Part shown: piece after piece, positions 26,372 to 35,613 of the stretch
How positions within the stretch are numbered: position 1 is the first letter of the stretch
Layout: every line of letters begins with the position of its first letter
DNA from: Psychrobacter sp. UBA3962
GTDB lineage: Bacteria > Pseudomonadota > Gammaproteobacteria > Pseudomonadales > Moraxellaceae
DNA length: 64,000 bases
Assembly (NCBI RefSeq): GCF_002385225.1
Contig: NZ_DGDC01000041.1
Location: 1 to 64,000, forward strand
Direction of reading: 5' to 3'
The notes under the pieces: model-generated
Told to the model about the DNA's origin: nothing
Seen by the model: only the letters and a program-made list of their open reading frames with translations
Database searches by the model: none
Translations under genes and position numbers: made by a program

Positions 26372-28579
26372 CTACCACCACTCAGGCTCATTAGACTCAC
26401 GCCTTGTATCTCGTCTACTCGAGACAGCGCCATCAACTTGCACCGTATCCGCTGCAACCTCTGCAATAAAGCGCGAAACTTTATCAAAATAACCGGCGAA
26501 ACTTGAGTAATAGTCGGGAGCGGTTAAATAAAGGTGAGTTTTGGCTCGACTACAGGCCACATAAAACAGCTTACGCTCTTCTTCTAATTCTTCAAACTCA
26601 TGTAAAGAGCGGTGGTGCGGGGTTAGCCCATCCACCAAAGCATTGACGAAGACCACTGGCCACTCAAGACCTTTGGCACTGTGAATGGTAGAAATGGTAA
26701 CCGCATCGGGCTCTTTTTTATCCGGATTACCCATAACGGCCACTGAATCATTGGGCGGATCAAGCGCTAAGTTCTCCAAGAAGTTATCTAAACTGCTGTG
26801 CTCCCGCGCTAAGTTAATCAATACTCGGAAGTCCTCCGAGCGATCGCGCCAGTTGTCTTCAAGTGTCTTTAGGATAGGCAAATAGAAGTCAATTAAGGTC
26901 TGTAAGATATCGGCGACCGTTTCTTGCTGTTCAGCTTTAGTCAGCACATGATATAGCTCGGTAATGTGCTCTTTATTTTTGGTCAGCTTAGAGTCGAGTA
27001 GCGGTTGCAAAGAATCATTACTACTGGTAATAGCTTTAGTAATCTTGCCAGCGGTCACATCGCCAACACCACTAAATAAAGTAAGAATGCGGTGCCAAGC
27101 AATGGTGTCATTAGGGTTATATAATATTTTCACTAATGCCAAAATATCTTTGATATGGCGCTTTTCAATAAACTTAATACCACCAACTACAATGAAGGGG
27201 ATATTGCGCTGCATAAACTGCAGTTGGATTTCGTTAGATTGAAACGAGGTACGGCTCAGTACCGCAAAATCATTAAAGTCATGCTCAGGTTTCAATTTGA
27301 TAATTTTATCAGCAATGTATTTCGCTTCTTCTTTGTCATTACTGCGACGTGCTAAAACCGGCTTTGAGCCAGCAACGGGTAAGTTGGAATACAGCTTTTT
27401 CTGATAGCCCAGAGTGATTTGCTCAGACAGCGCATTGACGTAATCTAAGATAGCAGGGGTACTGCGATAATTTTGCTCAAGCTTAATTAGCTTAGCTTCT
27501 GGATAGCTGTCACCGAATAACAGAATATTTTCGTAATTGGCGCCGCGGAAAGCATAAATACTCTGGTTGTCATCGCCCACCACCATGAGGGACACGTTAT
27601 CCGGCTCACAGATGTAGTCGATCAACTGCTTTTGCGGAATATTAGTGTCTTGATACTCATCGACCATCACATGACGGTAAGTGTCTTGAATCAGCTTACG
27701 AAACTGTAAGTTGTTTTTCAAGTGACTGACCACTTGGCTGATGATGTCATCAAAATCATATAAATGATTGGCGCGTTTGTAATTGTGATATTCCATCGCC
27801 AGCTTTTCAATGACTGGAATATGAATGGCGATATCAGGATAATCATTTTCGATTAAATCCCGTAGTAGGATGTGCCGGTTGCGCGAGGTGGAAATCAGCT
27901 TTTGTAGCGTATTCTTGCGAGGGAACGCCTGCTTCATGTTTTTACGCACAATTCCTTGCTCTTTACACAGCATATCTAGCGCATCTTCACTATCGCCGGT
28001 ATCTAAAATAGTGAACTTAGGGTTAATTCCCAATAAGCCTGAATAGCGACGCAGCAGCATATTACAAAAAGAGTGGAAGGTACCACTGGTAATGGCATTT
28101 AGATCCAAGCCACTTAAAGCTCGATTATCCGCCAAGCTTTCAGCTAATAAACTTTTGACTCGGCCCTTGATTTCATTGGCCGCTTTTCGGGTGAAGGTCA
28201 GCAGTAGAATGCTATTGGGAGAGGCGCCATTTTCTATCAAGTAACTGGTACGGTAAGTCAGGGTTTTGGTTTTCCCCGAGCCGGCACCCGCAATGACCAG
28301 TACCTTGCCTTCAATGGTCGTGGCCGCCAATAACTGACTGGGATTTAACTCGCCAGCGTAGTCAACCTCACTCTCTGCTAGGACCTCGTTATCTAAAGCA
28401 GTATCTAAAGCAGGACTGCCGTTTTGATTTTGTTTTGACGCTTTATCAATCGAACCTGGAGTAATCAGATTGGCCTCAAGCTTGGCAATCGACTGACGCA
28501 AATGCTGTATCTTTTCACGAATGTCATCATTAAGCTTGGGGTAACGATAATGGTAAGTTGAAAATAAAGAGTCAGTCAT
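26372..28579 (-). CDS. UvrD/Rep-family ATP-dependent DNA helicase (SF1A)
   Basis: The 735-aa product has Q-motif-like LNPSQLLAATTIEG, Walker A AGAGSGKTKTLTYR, motif Ia LLLTFTRKAANEIKGR, Walker B MVDEYQDTN, motif III VVGDDNQSIYAFRGANY, motif IV KLEQNYRST, motif V TISTIHSAKGLEW and motif VI FYVACSRAK. All helicase motifs are intact, so 3'-5' DNA unwinding in repair or replication restart is expected. An N-terminal extension of about 80 residues precedes the Q motif, and the C-terminus is shorter than in UvrD, so it is a UvrD-like helicase rather than certain UvrD. Codon content is less AT-rich than the flanking capsule genes. Confidence 0.9.
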   Translation of the reverse strand: MTDSLFSTYHYRYPKLNDDIREKIQHLRQSIAKLEANLITPGSIDKASKQNQNGSPALDTALDNEVLAESEVDYAGELNPSQLLAATTIEGKVLVIAGAGSGKTKTLTYRTSYLIENGASPNSILLLTFTRKAANEIKGRVKSLLAESLADNRALSGLDLNAITSGTFHSFCNMLLRRYSGLLGINPKFTILDTGDSEDALDMLCKEQGIVRKNMKQAFPRKNTLQKLISTSRNRHILLRDLIENDYPDIAIHIPVIEKLAMEYHNYKRANHLYDFDDIISQVVSHLKNNLQFRKLIQDTYRHVMVDEYQDTNIPQKQLIDYICEPDNVSLMVVGDDNQSIYAFRGANYENILLFGDSYPEAKLIKLEQNYRSTPAILDYVNALSEQITLGYQKKLYSNLPVAGSKPVLARRSNDKEEAKYIADKIIKLKPEHDFNDFAVLSRTSFQSNEIQLQFMQRNIPFIVVGGIKFIEKRHIKDILALVKILYNPNDTIAWHRILTLFSGVGDVTAGKITKAITSSNDSLQPLLDSKLTKNKEHITELYHVLTKAEQQETVADILQTLIDFYLPILKTLEDNWRDRSEDFRVLINLAREHSSLDNFLENLALDPPNDSVAVMGNPDKKEPDAVTISTIHSAKGLEWPVVFVNALVDGLTPHHRSLHEFEELEEERKLFYVACSRAKTHLYLTAPDYYSSFAGYFDKVSRFIAEVAADTVQVDGAVSSRRDTRRESNEPEWW

Positions 28580-28671
28580 AAGCAGTCAGGCTATAGCAAA
28601 ATAGCGGATATAAATCAATGATATAGTAAGTTAAAAACGGATAGTCAGTAAATATAGACTAACTATAGAGA

Positions 28672-29553
28672 TTATCTTTCATTTAAAAAAGAGTTCATAA
28701 ACTTTGAACTGGCATTAGCATTAATCTTTCTTGCGAAAAAACAATTGCTGGCAATCATTTTCAGTGCATCATCTGGCGTCAATACTCTAGGGTATTCTGG
28801 TCCAGATCGCCAGTCGATGTATCTTAATGAAGGGACTGGATAATCAGGATGATTAAAAATCTTTATTTCTGGATTAGTTTTAATGATAGTATGGAATATT
28901 ACTTCATCAGCAGCAAAAGACCGTTTAAACAGGTCTACAAACCACTTGTTGTCATTTATATAGGTTAGTATATATTCTATTGCACTTGCTTTTAAGCCGA
29001 ACCAATTTGTTCCCTTATATAGTTTAGGTAGCCTATGCTTATTTTCTTCTAGCGACTTATTCTTAAAGAATGAGTCACGCGTAAGATGAAAAATCTTTTT
29101 CCTTATTTTAGTAATTAGCTTACTATCTCTCTTATAGAAAACATCTGGATGCTTATATCTAACTCTCTGCTCAATCTTGTCATCTGTCATATTTACATCA
29201 AAGTATAAAAAATTATAGTCACTATTATTGCTTAATAGGGATTTAAGTTCAGCATCAGTCTTTAGTGGAATATCATCACCAGATAACAGAAAAAAGTAAT
29301 CATAATTAAAGTTACATGCGAACCTCATTAGTTCGACTGTTGCTAGCATTAAAGTCTCATCACCCCAGGTTATATCTATTCTATTTGGAATGAAATACAC
29401 GTTAGAGTTTTTTAAAGTCTCAAAGTCTTTCAAATTGGATTTTTTATCAACGTGTATAAGAATGATGTTTTCAGGGAAAGAAGAGAGGTAATTAACGGTA
29501 TGTATGAGGGGGTTAGTCATTCTATGACAAGTAAAAGCGTAGATTATTTTCAT
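28672..29553 (-). CDS. GT14 (core-2/I-branching) beta-glycosyltransferase
   Basis: The 293-aa product resembles bacterial members of the core-2/I-branching N-acetylglucosaminyltransferase family: KIIYAFTCHRMTNPLIHTVN, ILIHVDKKSNL, DITWGDETLMLATVELM, the FFLLSGDDIPLKTD block, and KGTNWFGLKASAIEYIL followed by FAADEVIFHTII. It is AT-rich like the capsule genes but lies outside the wza end, beyond the helicase. It may add a branch to the capsule or LPS. Acceptor unknown. Confidence 0.8.
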   Translation of the reverse strand: MKIIYAFTCHRMTNPLIHTVNYLSSFPENIILIHVDKKSNLKDFETLKNSNVYFIPNRIDITWGDETLMLATVELMRFACNFNYDYFFLLSGDDIPLKTDAELKSLLSNNSDYNFLYFDVNMTDDKIEQRVRYKHPDVFYKRDSKLITKIRKKIFHLTRDSFFKNKSLEENKHRLPKLYKGTNWFGLKASAIEYILTYINDNKWFVDLFKRSFAADEVIFHTIIKTNPEIKIFNHPDYPVPSLRYIDWRSGPEYPRVLTPDDALKMIASNCFFARKINANASSKFMNSFLNER

Positions 29554-29877
29554 ACAGGTAGCTCTTGTTTATAAAAATATAGTTTAATTTAAATTGAAAG
29601 TCAGATGTTTAAGCGCTTGTTTCAAGATAGATTACTCGAATTATACACATATAGAGCACTTTATTTAGATAACATACTCCAACTTTATTTGGGTACTTAT
29701 AAGGTTTTTTAGCATATTAAGTATTAAGCTATGCAATTAAAAGATTAATAACCTAAGATTCAATATTCATGTCTAGCTAACTTTATAGATTAACCTCTTA
29801 TTTTAAAGACCATCTGAGACTAATAATCTCATAAGAAGTTTTAATAATAAATAGATCATGAAATAGGAAAGCAGTTT
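29554..29877. other. Intergenic region, nothing recognised
   Basis: This AT-rich stretch of 324 nt lies between the GT14 gene and the symporter gene, both on the minus strand. Apart from a small tgaga/tctca inverted repeat near 29814-29831 without a T-run, I see no gene or clear signal. Confidence 0.5.
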
Positions 29878-30756
29878 TTAATCATTGAATTTGCGAAACA
29901 CCCAAATATAAGGCACAGCGACCAAATACATAACCACACTATATACGGCAGCAGGCAGGGTAAAAGCCGGCAATACCGAGTCACTCGATACCGCTAAAAT
30001 ACCAGACAGCGCCAAGGCCATCGAGCTGTTTTGAATCCCCACTTCCATGCCAATGGTTTTAGCATCTCGCCAAGATAAGCCTAGCAACTTAGGTATACCT
30101 AAGCCTACGATGAATAGGGCGACTAGCAAAGTGACAATCATTACCGTGATTTGCCCAGACTCATTAAATAACACTTCGCGATTACTAAAGATAGCCACAG
30201 CCACCAATATCACAAACAGCGCAAAAGCGACTTTCATAAACTTATCACGGTGAGCTCGGGTAAATTCTGGCTTTTTTTCGTGCATAAAAATGCCCAGTCC
30301 GACCGGTAGAGCGGTGATCAAAAACATTTTAATCCCCATACTCACCAAGTTAATCGAACCGCCTTCAGTTCCCAAAAAGTGACCATAGGCCCAAGCGGTT
30401 AAAACGGGCACCGTCAGAATAGACACCAAGCTCATCACTGAGGTTAGAGCCACCGATAGCGGTAGATTGCCCTTTAATAAAGTACACAACATATTACTGG
30501 TGACCCCGCCTGGGCAGAAGCTGAGTAGCATAAAGCCGAAGGCAAACTCCGGAGCAGGCTTTAGTAATAATATCAGTATCAAGGTTATCACAGGGAGTAG
30601 CACCAGCTGTGCAATAAAGCCAATAATAAAAGGCTTGGGTTCTTTAGCGATGTACTTGATATCGGCGATTTGCATCGATAAGCCCAATGCAAACATAATA
30701 AAAGCCAGAATAAGCGGCAATAAGGCCACAGAGAGCGTATCCATACTTAAGTCCAT
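29878..30756 (-). CDS. Bile acid:sodium symporter (BASS) family transporter
   Basis: The 292-aa inner-membrane protein has about nine to ten helices. BASS signatures include MFALGLSMQIADIKYIAKEPK, LLSFCPGGVTSNMLCTLLKGN (the crossover region) and GMEVGIQNSSMALALS (the second crossover with EVGxQN). These bind Na+ and carry organic anions or small acids. Physiological substrate in bacteria is usually unknown, and nothing nearby suggests one. It appears to be a single-gene unit. Confidence 0.88.
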   Translation of the reverse strand: MDLSMDTLSVALLPLILAFIMFALGLSMQIADIKYIAKEPKPFIIGFIAQLVLLPVITLILILLLKPAPEFAFGFMLLSFCPGGVTSNMLCTLLKGNLPLSVALTSVMSLVSILTVPVLTAWAYGHFLGTEGGSINLVSMGIKMFLITALPVGLGIFMHEKKPEFTRAHRDKFMKVAFALFVILVAVAIFSNREVLFNESGQITVMIVTLLVALFIVGLGIPKLLGLSWRDAKTIGMEVGIQNSSMALALSGILAVSSDSVLPAFTLPAAVYSVVMYLVAVPYIWVFRKFND

Positions 30757-30983
30757 TTAGGTATGTGAATAGGTACCTCAAGTATAGGCAATACAACGCG
30801 GTGACACAAGCGATGGCGGTTAGACGGGTGTTTAAAGCTAGGTTGGGCGCTGTTTATTAACTATTAGGTCAATTTTTGAATCAGATTTGAGGCAGCGCTG
30901 AACTAATGCTTTGTCAGAGCTGATATTCTGTCAGGCTGTATTCGGTTCAGTTATAACCAGCTTAATTTCTAAGGAGTTTCATC

Positions 30984-32090
30984 TTAACTGGCTTGTAAAA
31001 AACGCTTTAAAGCCTGAGCAAATTGAAAGGGTGCATCCAAGGGAATAGCATGACCGGACTCAGCAATTTCAACCACCTCAGCATTGGGTAGGATATCTGC
31101 CACCTGGCGTTGCCAAGTAGGATTGTAAAGCTGCGATTGGCCGCCAATTAGCAGAGTTATTGGGGTCTCGGTATGAGAGAGCGCCTCACGGTAATCATAA
31201 GGCAGCTGAAGATAAGCGTTTAGACCGCGCAGCTTTTGTTGCCAAGTGGGGTGTTGATACACTGCCAGTTTATAATCTGGCAAGTAGCTGCTGCCTTTGA
31301 TAAATAGCTGCGAGGGTAGGCGCTGCGCAGACATTAATGAAAATGCTGTCTCCATTTGCGTGATCTGACGCTTTACGGCAAAGGATAACTGAGTGAAGTC
31401 ACTGATGTTTTTTTGTTCAAAATAGGGCAGTGTGGCCTGTAAGACCTCTCTAAACTGATCAAAGATTTGGGTCTGATTTTTGCCAAAAACGCCACCTTGC
31501 CAATCGGGCTGATTGTGCACGATAGGGGACTGGTCGATGTTTAAATAGCGTTTAATTTTAGAATGTTTTTTGGTAGAAGGGCGTTTATTATTAGAAGTCT
31601 TGCTGTTGTCGCCAGTAGCTTTAGGGAAACAGTTATCGTTATTGGTATAGCGATTAAAATGCGCCCATACCACCAGCGCTCCCATAGAGATGGCAGCCAC
31701 ATCAACAGAATCTACTTGATGCTTAGTACAAATATGGGTCAGGATAACATCCACATCATCGGCGTATTGCTCGATAAAGTTAAATTCAGTGCTGGGGGTG
31801 TCAGCCGCTAAACCAAAACCGCGGAAATGGGGCAGATAAAAACAATATTGCCCAGCCAGCGGTAACACAAAAGGTAAAAACTGACGGGCATCCATACCAA
31901 AAGCATGTAACAGCACAACCGGTTCAGCCTCGGGGTTGCCGACTATAGTAATTGGGATAGTAGCCCCATCATAGCTGACCAACTGCTGCAGTCTTACAGT
32001 GTAAGGCTGCAGCAGAATAGAAGCTTTATTCTTGGTAGCTTTAAGCGTTCTGCTTAAGCGCGGTGAAAAAGAATTAACGGTTAGGCGCAT
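30984..32090 (-). CDS. Alpha/beta hydrolase fold protein with atypical active site
   Basis: The 368-aa product has an alpha/beta hydrolase layout: oxyanion-side VVLLHAFGMDARQF, LPHFRGFGLAADTPS, a nucleophile elbow AAISMGALVVW (A-x-S-x-G, first Gly replaced), and a C-terminal ESGHAIPLDAPFQF with the expected catalytic His. The usual acid position after the sixth strand reads IGGQSQLYNPTW, without Asp. A basic low-complexity insert (about residues 165-195) separates cap and core. Its start overlaps the ribB 3' end by 17 nt, so the two are coupled. Substrate unknown. Confidence 0.78.
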   Translation of the reverse strand: MRLTVNSFSPRLSRTLKATKNKASILLQPYTVRLQQLVSYDGATIPITIVGNPEAEPVVLLHAFGMDARQFLPFVLPLAGQYCFYLPHFRGFGLAADTPSTEFNFIEQYADDVDVILTHICTKHQVDSVDVAAISMGALVVWAHFNRYTNNDNCFPKATGDNSKTSNNKRPSTKKHSKIKRYLNIDQSPIVHNQPDWQGGVFGKNQTQIFDQFREVLQATLPYFEQKNISDFTQLSFAVKRQITQMETAFSLMSAQRLPSQLFIKGSSYLPDYKLAVYQHPTWQQKLRGLNAYLQLPYDYREALSHTETPITLLIGGQSQLYNPTWQRQVADILPNAEVVEIAESGHAIPLDAPFQFAQALKRFLQAS

Positions 32091-33192
32091 CAGGAGAGTC
32101 GATACATTCTACGACATTTAAATTAAAGCCTGATAATGCGTTAAACTTAAGTGGCGTTGATAATAAGCGCATGTCACGTACCCCTAAGTGACGCAAGATT
32201 TGGGCACCCACACCGATACTGCGATAAGGTTGATTGGCTAGGGTAGAGACCGATTGATTATTGCTGGCACGCTCAAGCGCTTCGCCCAAGTCTACCGGCT
32301 CGTTGTTGCCGATCCATACTAAGACACCACGCTCAGATTGACTGATTTCTTGCAGTGAATTTTGGACGCTCCAGCCACTGCGGCCGGTGGCATCACGTTT
32401 GGCAGAGAATAAGTCACGTAGCGGATGGAAGCCATGCACACGGACCGTACTTACGCCTTCGCTTGGATCACCTTTTACCAAAGCTAAGTGAGTTTCAGAA
32501 GCGCCGTATTCCTTAAATTGATACAGAGTAAAAGTACCAAAGTCGGTTTCAAAGGGACGCTTGCTAACTTCATGAACCGTTTGCTCATTGGCAATACGAT
32601 AGTTAATTAGGTCGGCAATGGTACCAATCTTTAAATCATGTTCAGCAGCGAATTTTTCTAAGTCATCGCGGCGGGCCATGGTGCCATCGGGATTGATAAT
32701 CTCGACAATTACCGCAGCAGGCTCAAGACCTGCCAAGCGGGCTAAGTCACAGCCCGCTTCAGTATGGCCGGCACGGTGTAAAACGCCGCCTTTTTTGGCC
32801 ATGATGGGGAAAATATGACCGGGCTGCACGATGTCTTCCGCTTTGGCGGTCGCAGAAACAGCCGCTTGCACGGTACGCGCACGGTCGGCAGCAGAAATCC
32901 CTGTGGTTACCCCTTCAGCGGCTTCAATTGAGACGGTGAAATTGGTACTGAATTTGGCTTCGTTATTATCGCTCATTAACGGCAATTCAAGACGACGGCA
33001 ACGCTCTTCGGTTAAGGTTAAGCACACTAAGCCGCGGGCATGAGTAATCATAAAGTTAATGGCTTCACTATTGATATGAGTGGCGGCCATAATGAGATCG
33101 CCCTCGTTTTCGCGGTCTTCATCATCCATTAGGATGACCATTTTACCAATGCGAATGTCTTCAATGATGTCTTTGATATTATCTAGTGCCAT
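32074..33192 (-). CDS. ribB: 3,4-dihydroxy-2-butanone-4-phosphate synthase with degenerate GTP cyclohydrolase II-like domain
   Basis: The product has 372 aa. Residues 1-200 form the DHBP synthase domain: MVILMDDEDRENEGDLIMAA, FMITHARGLVCL, TGISAADRARTV and the HRAGHTEAGCDLARLAGL block, so conversion of ribulose 5-phosphate for riboflavin should be intact. Residues about 210-370 resemble RibA but lack its zinc cysteines and the RQEGRGIG loop: the position of HSECLTGD...RCDCG reads HGFHPLRDLFSAKRDATG. It is therefore a RibB with a non-catalytic C-terminal domain, a type seen in other Proteobacteria. I saw no FMN riboswitch upstream. Confidence 0.92.
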   Translation of the reverse strand: MALDNIKDIIEDIRIGKMVILMDDEDRENEGDLIMAATHINSEAINFMITHARGLVCLTLTEERCRRLELPLMSDNNEAKFSTNFTVSIEAAEGVTTGISAADRARTVQAAVSATAKAEDIVQPGHIFPIMAKKGGVLHRAGHTEAGCDLARLAGLEPAAVIVEIINPDGTMARRDDLEKFAAEHDLKIGTIADLINYRIANEQTVHEVSKRPFETDFGTFTLYQFKEYGASETHLALVKGDPSEGVSTVRVHGFHPLRDLFSAKRDATGRSGWSVQNSLQEISQSERGVLVWIGNNEPVDLGEALERASNNQSVSTLANQPYRSIGVGAQILRHLGVRDMRLLSTPLKFNALSGFNLNVVECIDSPDAPNR

Positions 33193-33404
33193 GAAAGGTT
33201 TCTCTTTTATTGTTTATCTGATTATTAGCTATAACTATGGAGACCATTGTACCTGTAACTGGGGCTGAGTGCCATTCACTGCAGTGAATCAATGCTATTA
33301 GAAAAATTGTTGAACAGCAGTCATGAGACAGTCAAAGGGCAAAGATTACCGTTTTATGTCTGCTCTTATGGCTATCTTTTTACTTAGTCTGTTGGGTTGT
33401 CTAT

Positions 33405-34733
33405 TTATTTAGGCGTATCGGGCTGAGATTTTAACCACTGCATAAATTGTAGGCTGTGTTGTTCACGCTGGTTATCGGCATAATGATAAAACTGGGTGCC
33501 GACTAAGTTATCAGGCAGATATTGCTGAGGCTGATAATGATTGGGGTAGTCATGAGGATAAATGTAGCCCCCACCATAGCCTTGGCTTTGCATCAGCTTG
33601 GTTACCCCATTGCGCAGGTGTAGCGGTACTGGCGACTGATCTTTTTGTGCCAGCTGCATCGCTTTGTTAATGGCTAAATAAGTGCTGTTACTTTTTGCCG
33701 AAGTGGCCAGATACACCACCACTTGACCTAAGATAATACGGGCTTCGGGCATACCAATCATTTTTACCGAACGTAGCGCGGCATCGGCCAACAGCAACGC
33801 ATTGGGATTGGCATTGCCGATATCTTCACTGGCCAAGATAACCAAACGCCGGGCGATAAACTCGGGCGGCTCACCGGCCACCAACATACGGGCCATCCAA
33901 TATAGAGCCGCATCGGGATCGGAGCCACGCACCGATTTAATCATTGCTGAGATGATATCGTAATGCTGGTCGCCATCTTTGTCATAGCGTTGCAATGCCG
34001 TTTGGGCCACGCTGGCCAGTAAGGTGTCATCAATGATAATAGGCTGTTGACTGTGATCTGAGGCCTGTACCGCCAGCTCTAATAAATTGAGCGACTTGCG
34101 GGCATCACCTTGCGCCAATTTTGCAATCTGCGGCGTGGCTTGTAGCTGAATATCCAGCTTCGATAAAAACTCATCTTCCACAATGGCCCGTTGTAATAAC
34201 TGCTCAATCTGCTCTTCCGTTAAGGGCTCTAAACGATATACCTGACAACGGGACAATAAGGCATTATTGACACTAAACGAAGGGTTTTCAGTAGTGGCCC
34301 CAATTAAGGTAATGTCTCCAGATTCTACGGCCCCAAGTAGAGCATCCTGCTGCGCTTTATTAAAGCGGTGAATCTCATCGATAAACACCACAGGTGCTGC
34401 GAAGTCTAAGCCGGTTTGCCCCGATTGATTGCCCGCATCTAATACTTCACGTAGTTGCTTAACCCCAGTATTAATCGCTGATAGGGGATAAAAAGGGCGA
34501 CCCACGGCATCCGCTAACAGCATGGCAATGGTGGTCTTGCCAATCCCAGCCTCTCCATGCAAAATGAGCGAGGGCAGATGACCATGATCAACAAAGCGGC
34601 GGATGGGCGCACCCGGTGCCAGAAGATGAGTCTGTCCAATAACTTGTTGCAATGATTTGGGGCGCATACGCTGCGCGAGAGGCGTATCAGAGTAAGAGGG
34701 GTTACGATTATTGGACATAGCGTTGCTGGGCAT
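33405..34733 (-). CDS. rarA: Replication-associated recombination protein A (AAA+ ATPase, RarA/MgsA)
   Basis: The 442-aa product starts (after a short tail) with PLAQRMRPKSLQQVIGQTHLL. It has Walker A HGEAGIGKTTIA, Walker B VVFIDEIHRFNKAQQD, sensor 1 TTENPSFSVN, an Arg-finger region LLSRCQVY and the RarA tetramerisation domain with RGSDPDAALYWMARML and GYIYPHDYP. It acts at stalled forks and is related to clamp loaders. It is a monocistronic-looking gene divergent from the HELTH-motif gene. Confidence 0.94.
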   Translation of the reverse strand: MPSNAMSNNRNPSYSDTPLAQRMRPKSLQQVIGQTHLLAPGAPIRRFVDHGHLPSLILHGEAGIGKTTIAMLLADAVGRPFYPLSAINTGVKQLREVLDAGNQSGQTGLDFAAPVVFIDEIHRFNKAQQDALLGAVESGDITLIGATTENPSFSVNNALLSRCQVYRLEPLTEEQIEQLLQRAIVEDEFLSKLDIQLQATPQIAKLAQGDARKSLNLLELAVQASDHSQQPIIIDDTLLASVAQTALQRYDKDGDQHYDIISAMIKSVRGSDPDAALYWMARMLVAGEPPEFIARRLVILASEDIGNANPNALLLADAALRSVKMIGMPEARIILGQVVVYLATSAKSNSTYLAINKAMQLAQKDQSPVPLHLRNGVTKLMQSQGYGGGYIYPHDYPNHYQPQQYLPDNLVGTQFYHYADNQREQHSLQFMQWLKSQPDTPK

Positions 34734-35043
34734 AGTATCGAGTAATTACCTTAGCGAAATGGATATAGAAGAAACAGAGCAGGGGTTAGTTCCATGATTA
34801 CAGCTTAAAAGTGGCCAAAATGCAAGTTAAGCTCAGGTAACTGGATATGATTTTTGTAATGCCTACGTCAGCGGGCTGTGTCTAAATGTGCGTGGATGTG
34901 ACCAGCCCTTGTAGTTATTGATAACCGCACTTATTAACAGTTTATTATTTAAATTTAATGACCTATTATTCTTAAGTTAAAGGTCTCAGTCTATATTTAA
35001 TATTCTATATTGAAATAGAACATCTTATTGTAGAGTTATCACC
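34734..35043. other. Divergent intergenic region, nothing recognised
   Basis: This stretch of 310 nt lies between divergent rarA and the HELTH-motif gene. It must contain both promoters, but no clear -35/-10 pair or operator was found. Confidence 0.45.
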
Positions 35044-35613
35044 ATGCGCTTGAAAATAAAAAAGCAATTAACCCAATTTCCAAATCCCATAAAGAACCGC
35101 TTGCTTGCCAAAAACTTGGCTTCAAAAATGGAAAAGCAAAAAAGTAGACCGTTAACTGAAGGCGAAATACAGATGGCGCACTCGGTATTTGGAGCAGACT
35201 TTGATGTGCGCCAGGTGCGTCTAAAAACAGCCTGGTGGGTACTAAAGAATTATGCCGTTAGCCCCAATGGCAATATTTATTTTAATCCGCAAGACTGGGT
35301 AGAGGATTTTAGTAAGCAGTCTCTAGGTAAAAAAAGTTGGCTGATTCACGAGCTTACCCATGTGTGGCAACTGCAAAAAGGGCTAAAGGTGGTGCGCGGG
35401 GCCGTTATTAATCGCCGCTATGACTACATTTTGCAGCAAGACAAGCCTTTTTTTACTTATGGTATTGAGCAACAAGCGCGTATGGTGCAAGATTATTTTG
35501 TGTGCCGCGAACAGGGCAAAGACTGTGGGGCTTGGCAAGCCTGTATCCCTTTCTTGCAGCACCATAAGAGATACAAAAACAAGGACGATAATAATAAGGA
35601 ATATAAAGTATGA
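35044..35613 (+). CDS. DUF4157/eCIS-core-like protein with HELTH metallopeptidase motif
   Basis: The 189-aa basic protein lacks a signal peptide or membrane segment. Its centre reads VFGADFDVRQVRLKT, then GNIYFNPQDWVEDF, WLIHELTHVWQLQKG (an HExxH zinc-binding motif) and, about 45 residues later, YGIEQQARMVQDYF, whose Glu could be a third ligand. This order matches the DUF4157/eCIS-core pattern, often annotated as Rhs- or Vgr-related. Function is unknown. No T6SS or eCIS genes are in the window. Its stop overlaps the next gene's start (ATGA), so the two products are probably made together. Confidence 0.75.
   Translation: MRLKIKKQLTQFPNPIKNRLLAKNLASKMEKQKSRPLTEGEIQMAHSVFGADFDVRQVRLKTAWWVLKNYAVSPNGNIYFNPQDWVEDFSKQSLGKKSWLIHELTHVWQLQKGLKVVRGAVINRRYDYILQQDKPFFTYGIEQQARMVQDYFVCREQGKDCGAWQACIPFLQHHKRYKNKDDNNKEYKV

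Noticed and set aside
33193..33404. Possible FMN riboswitch upstream of ribB
   Set aside because: I looked for the conserved RFN sequence blocks on the minus strand and found none; only 212 nt separate ribB from rarA.
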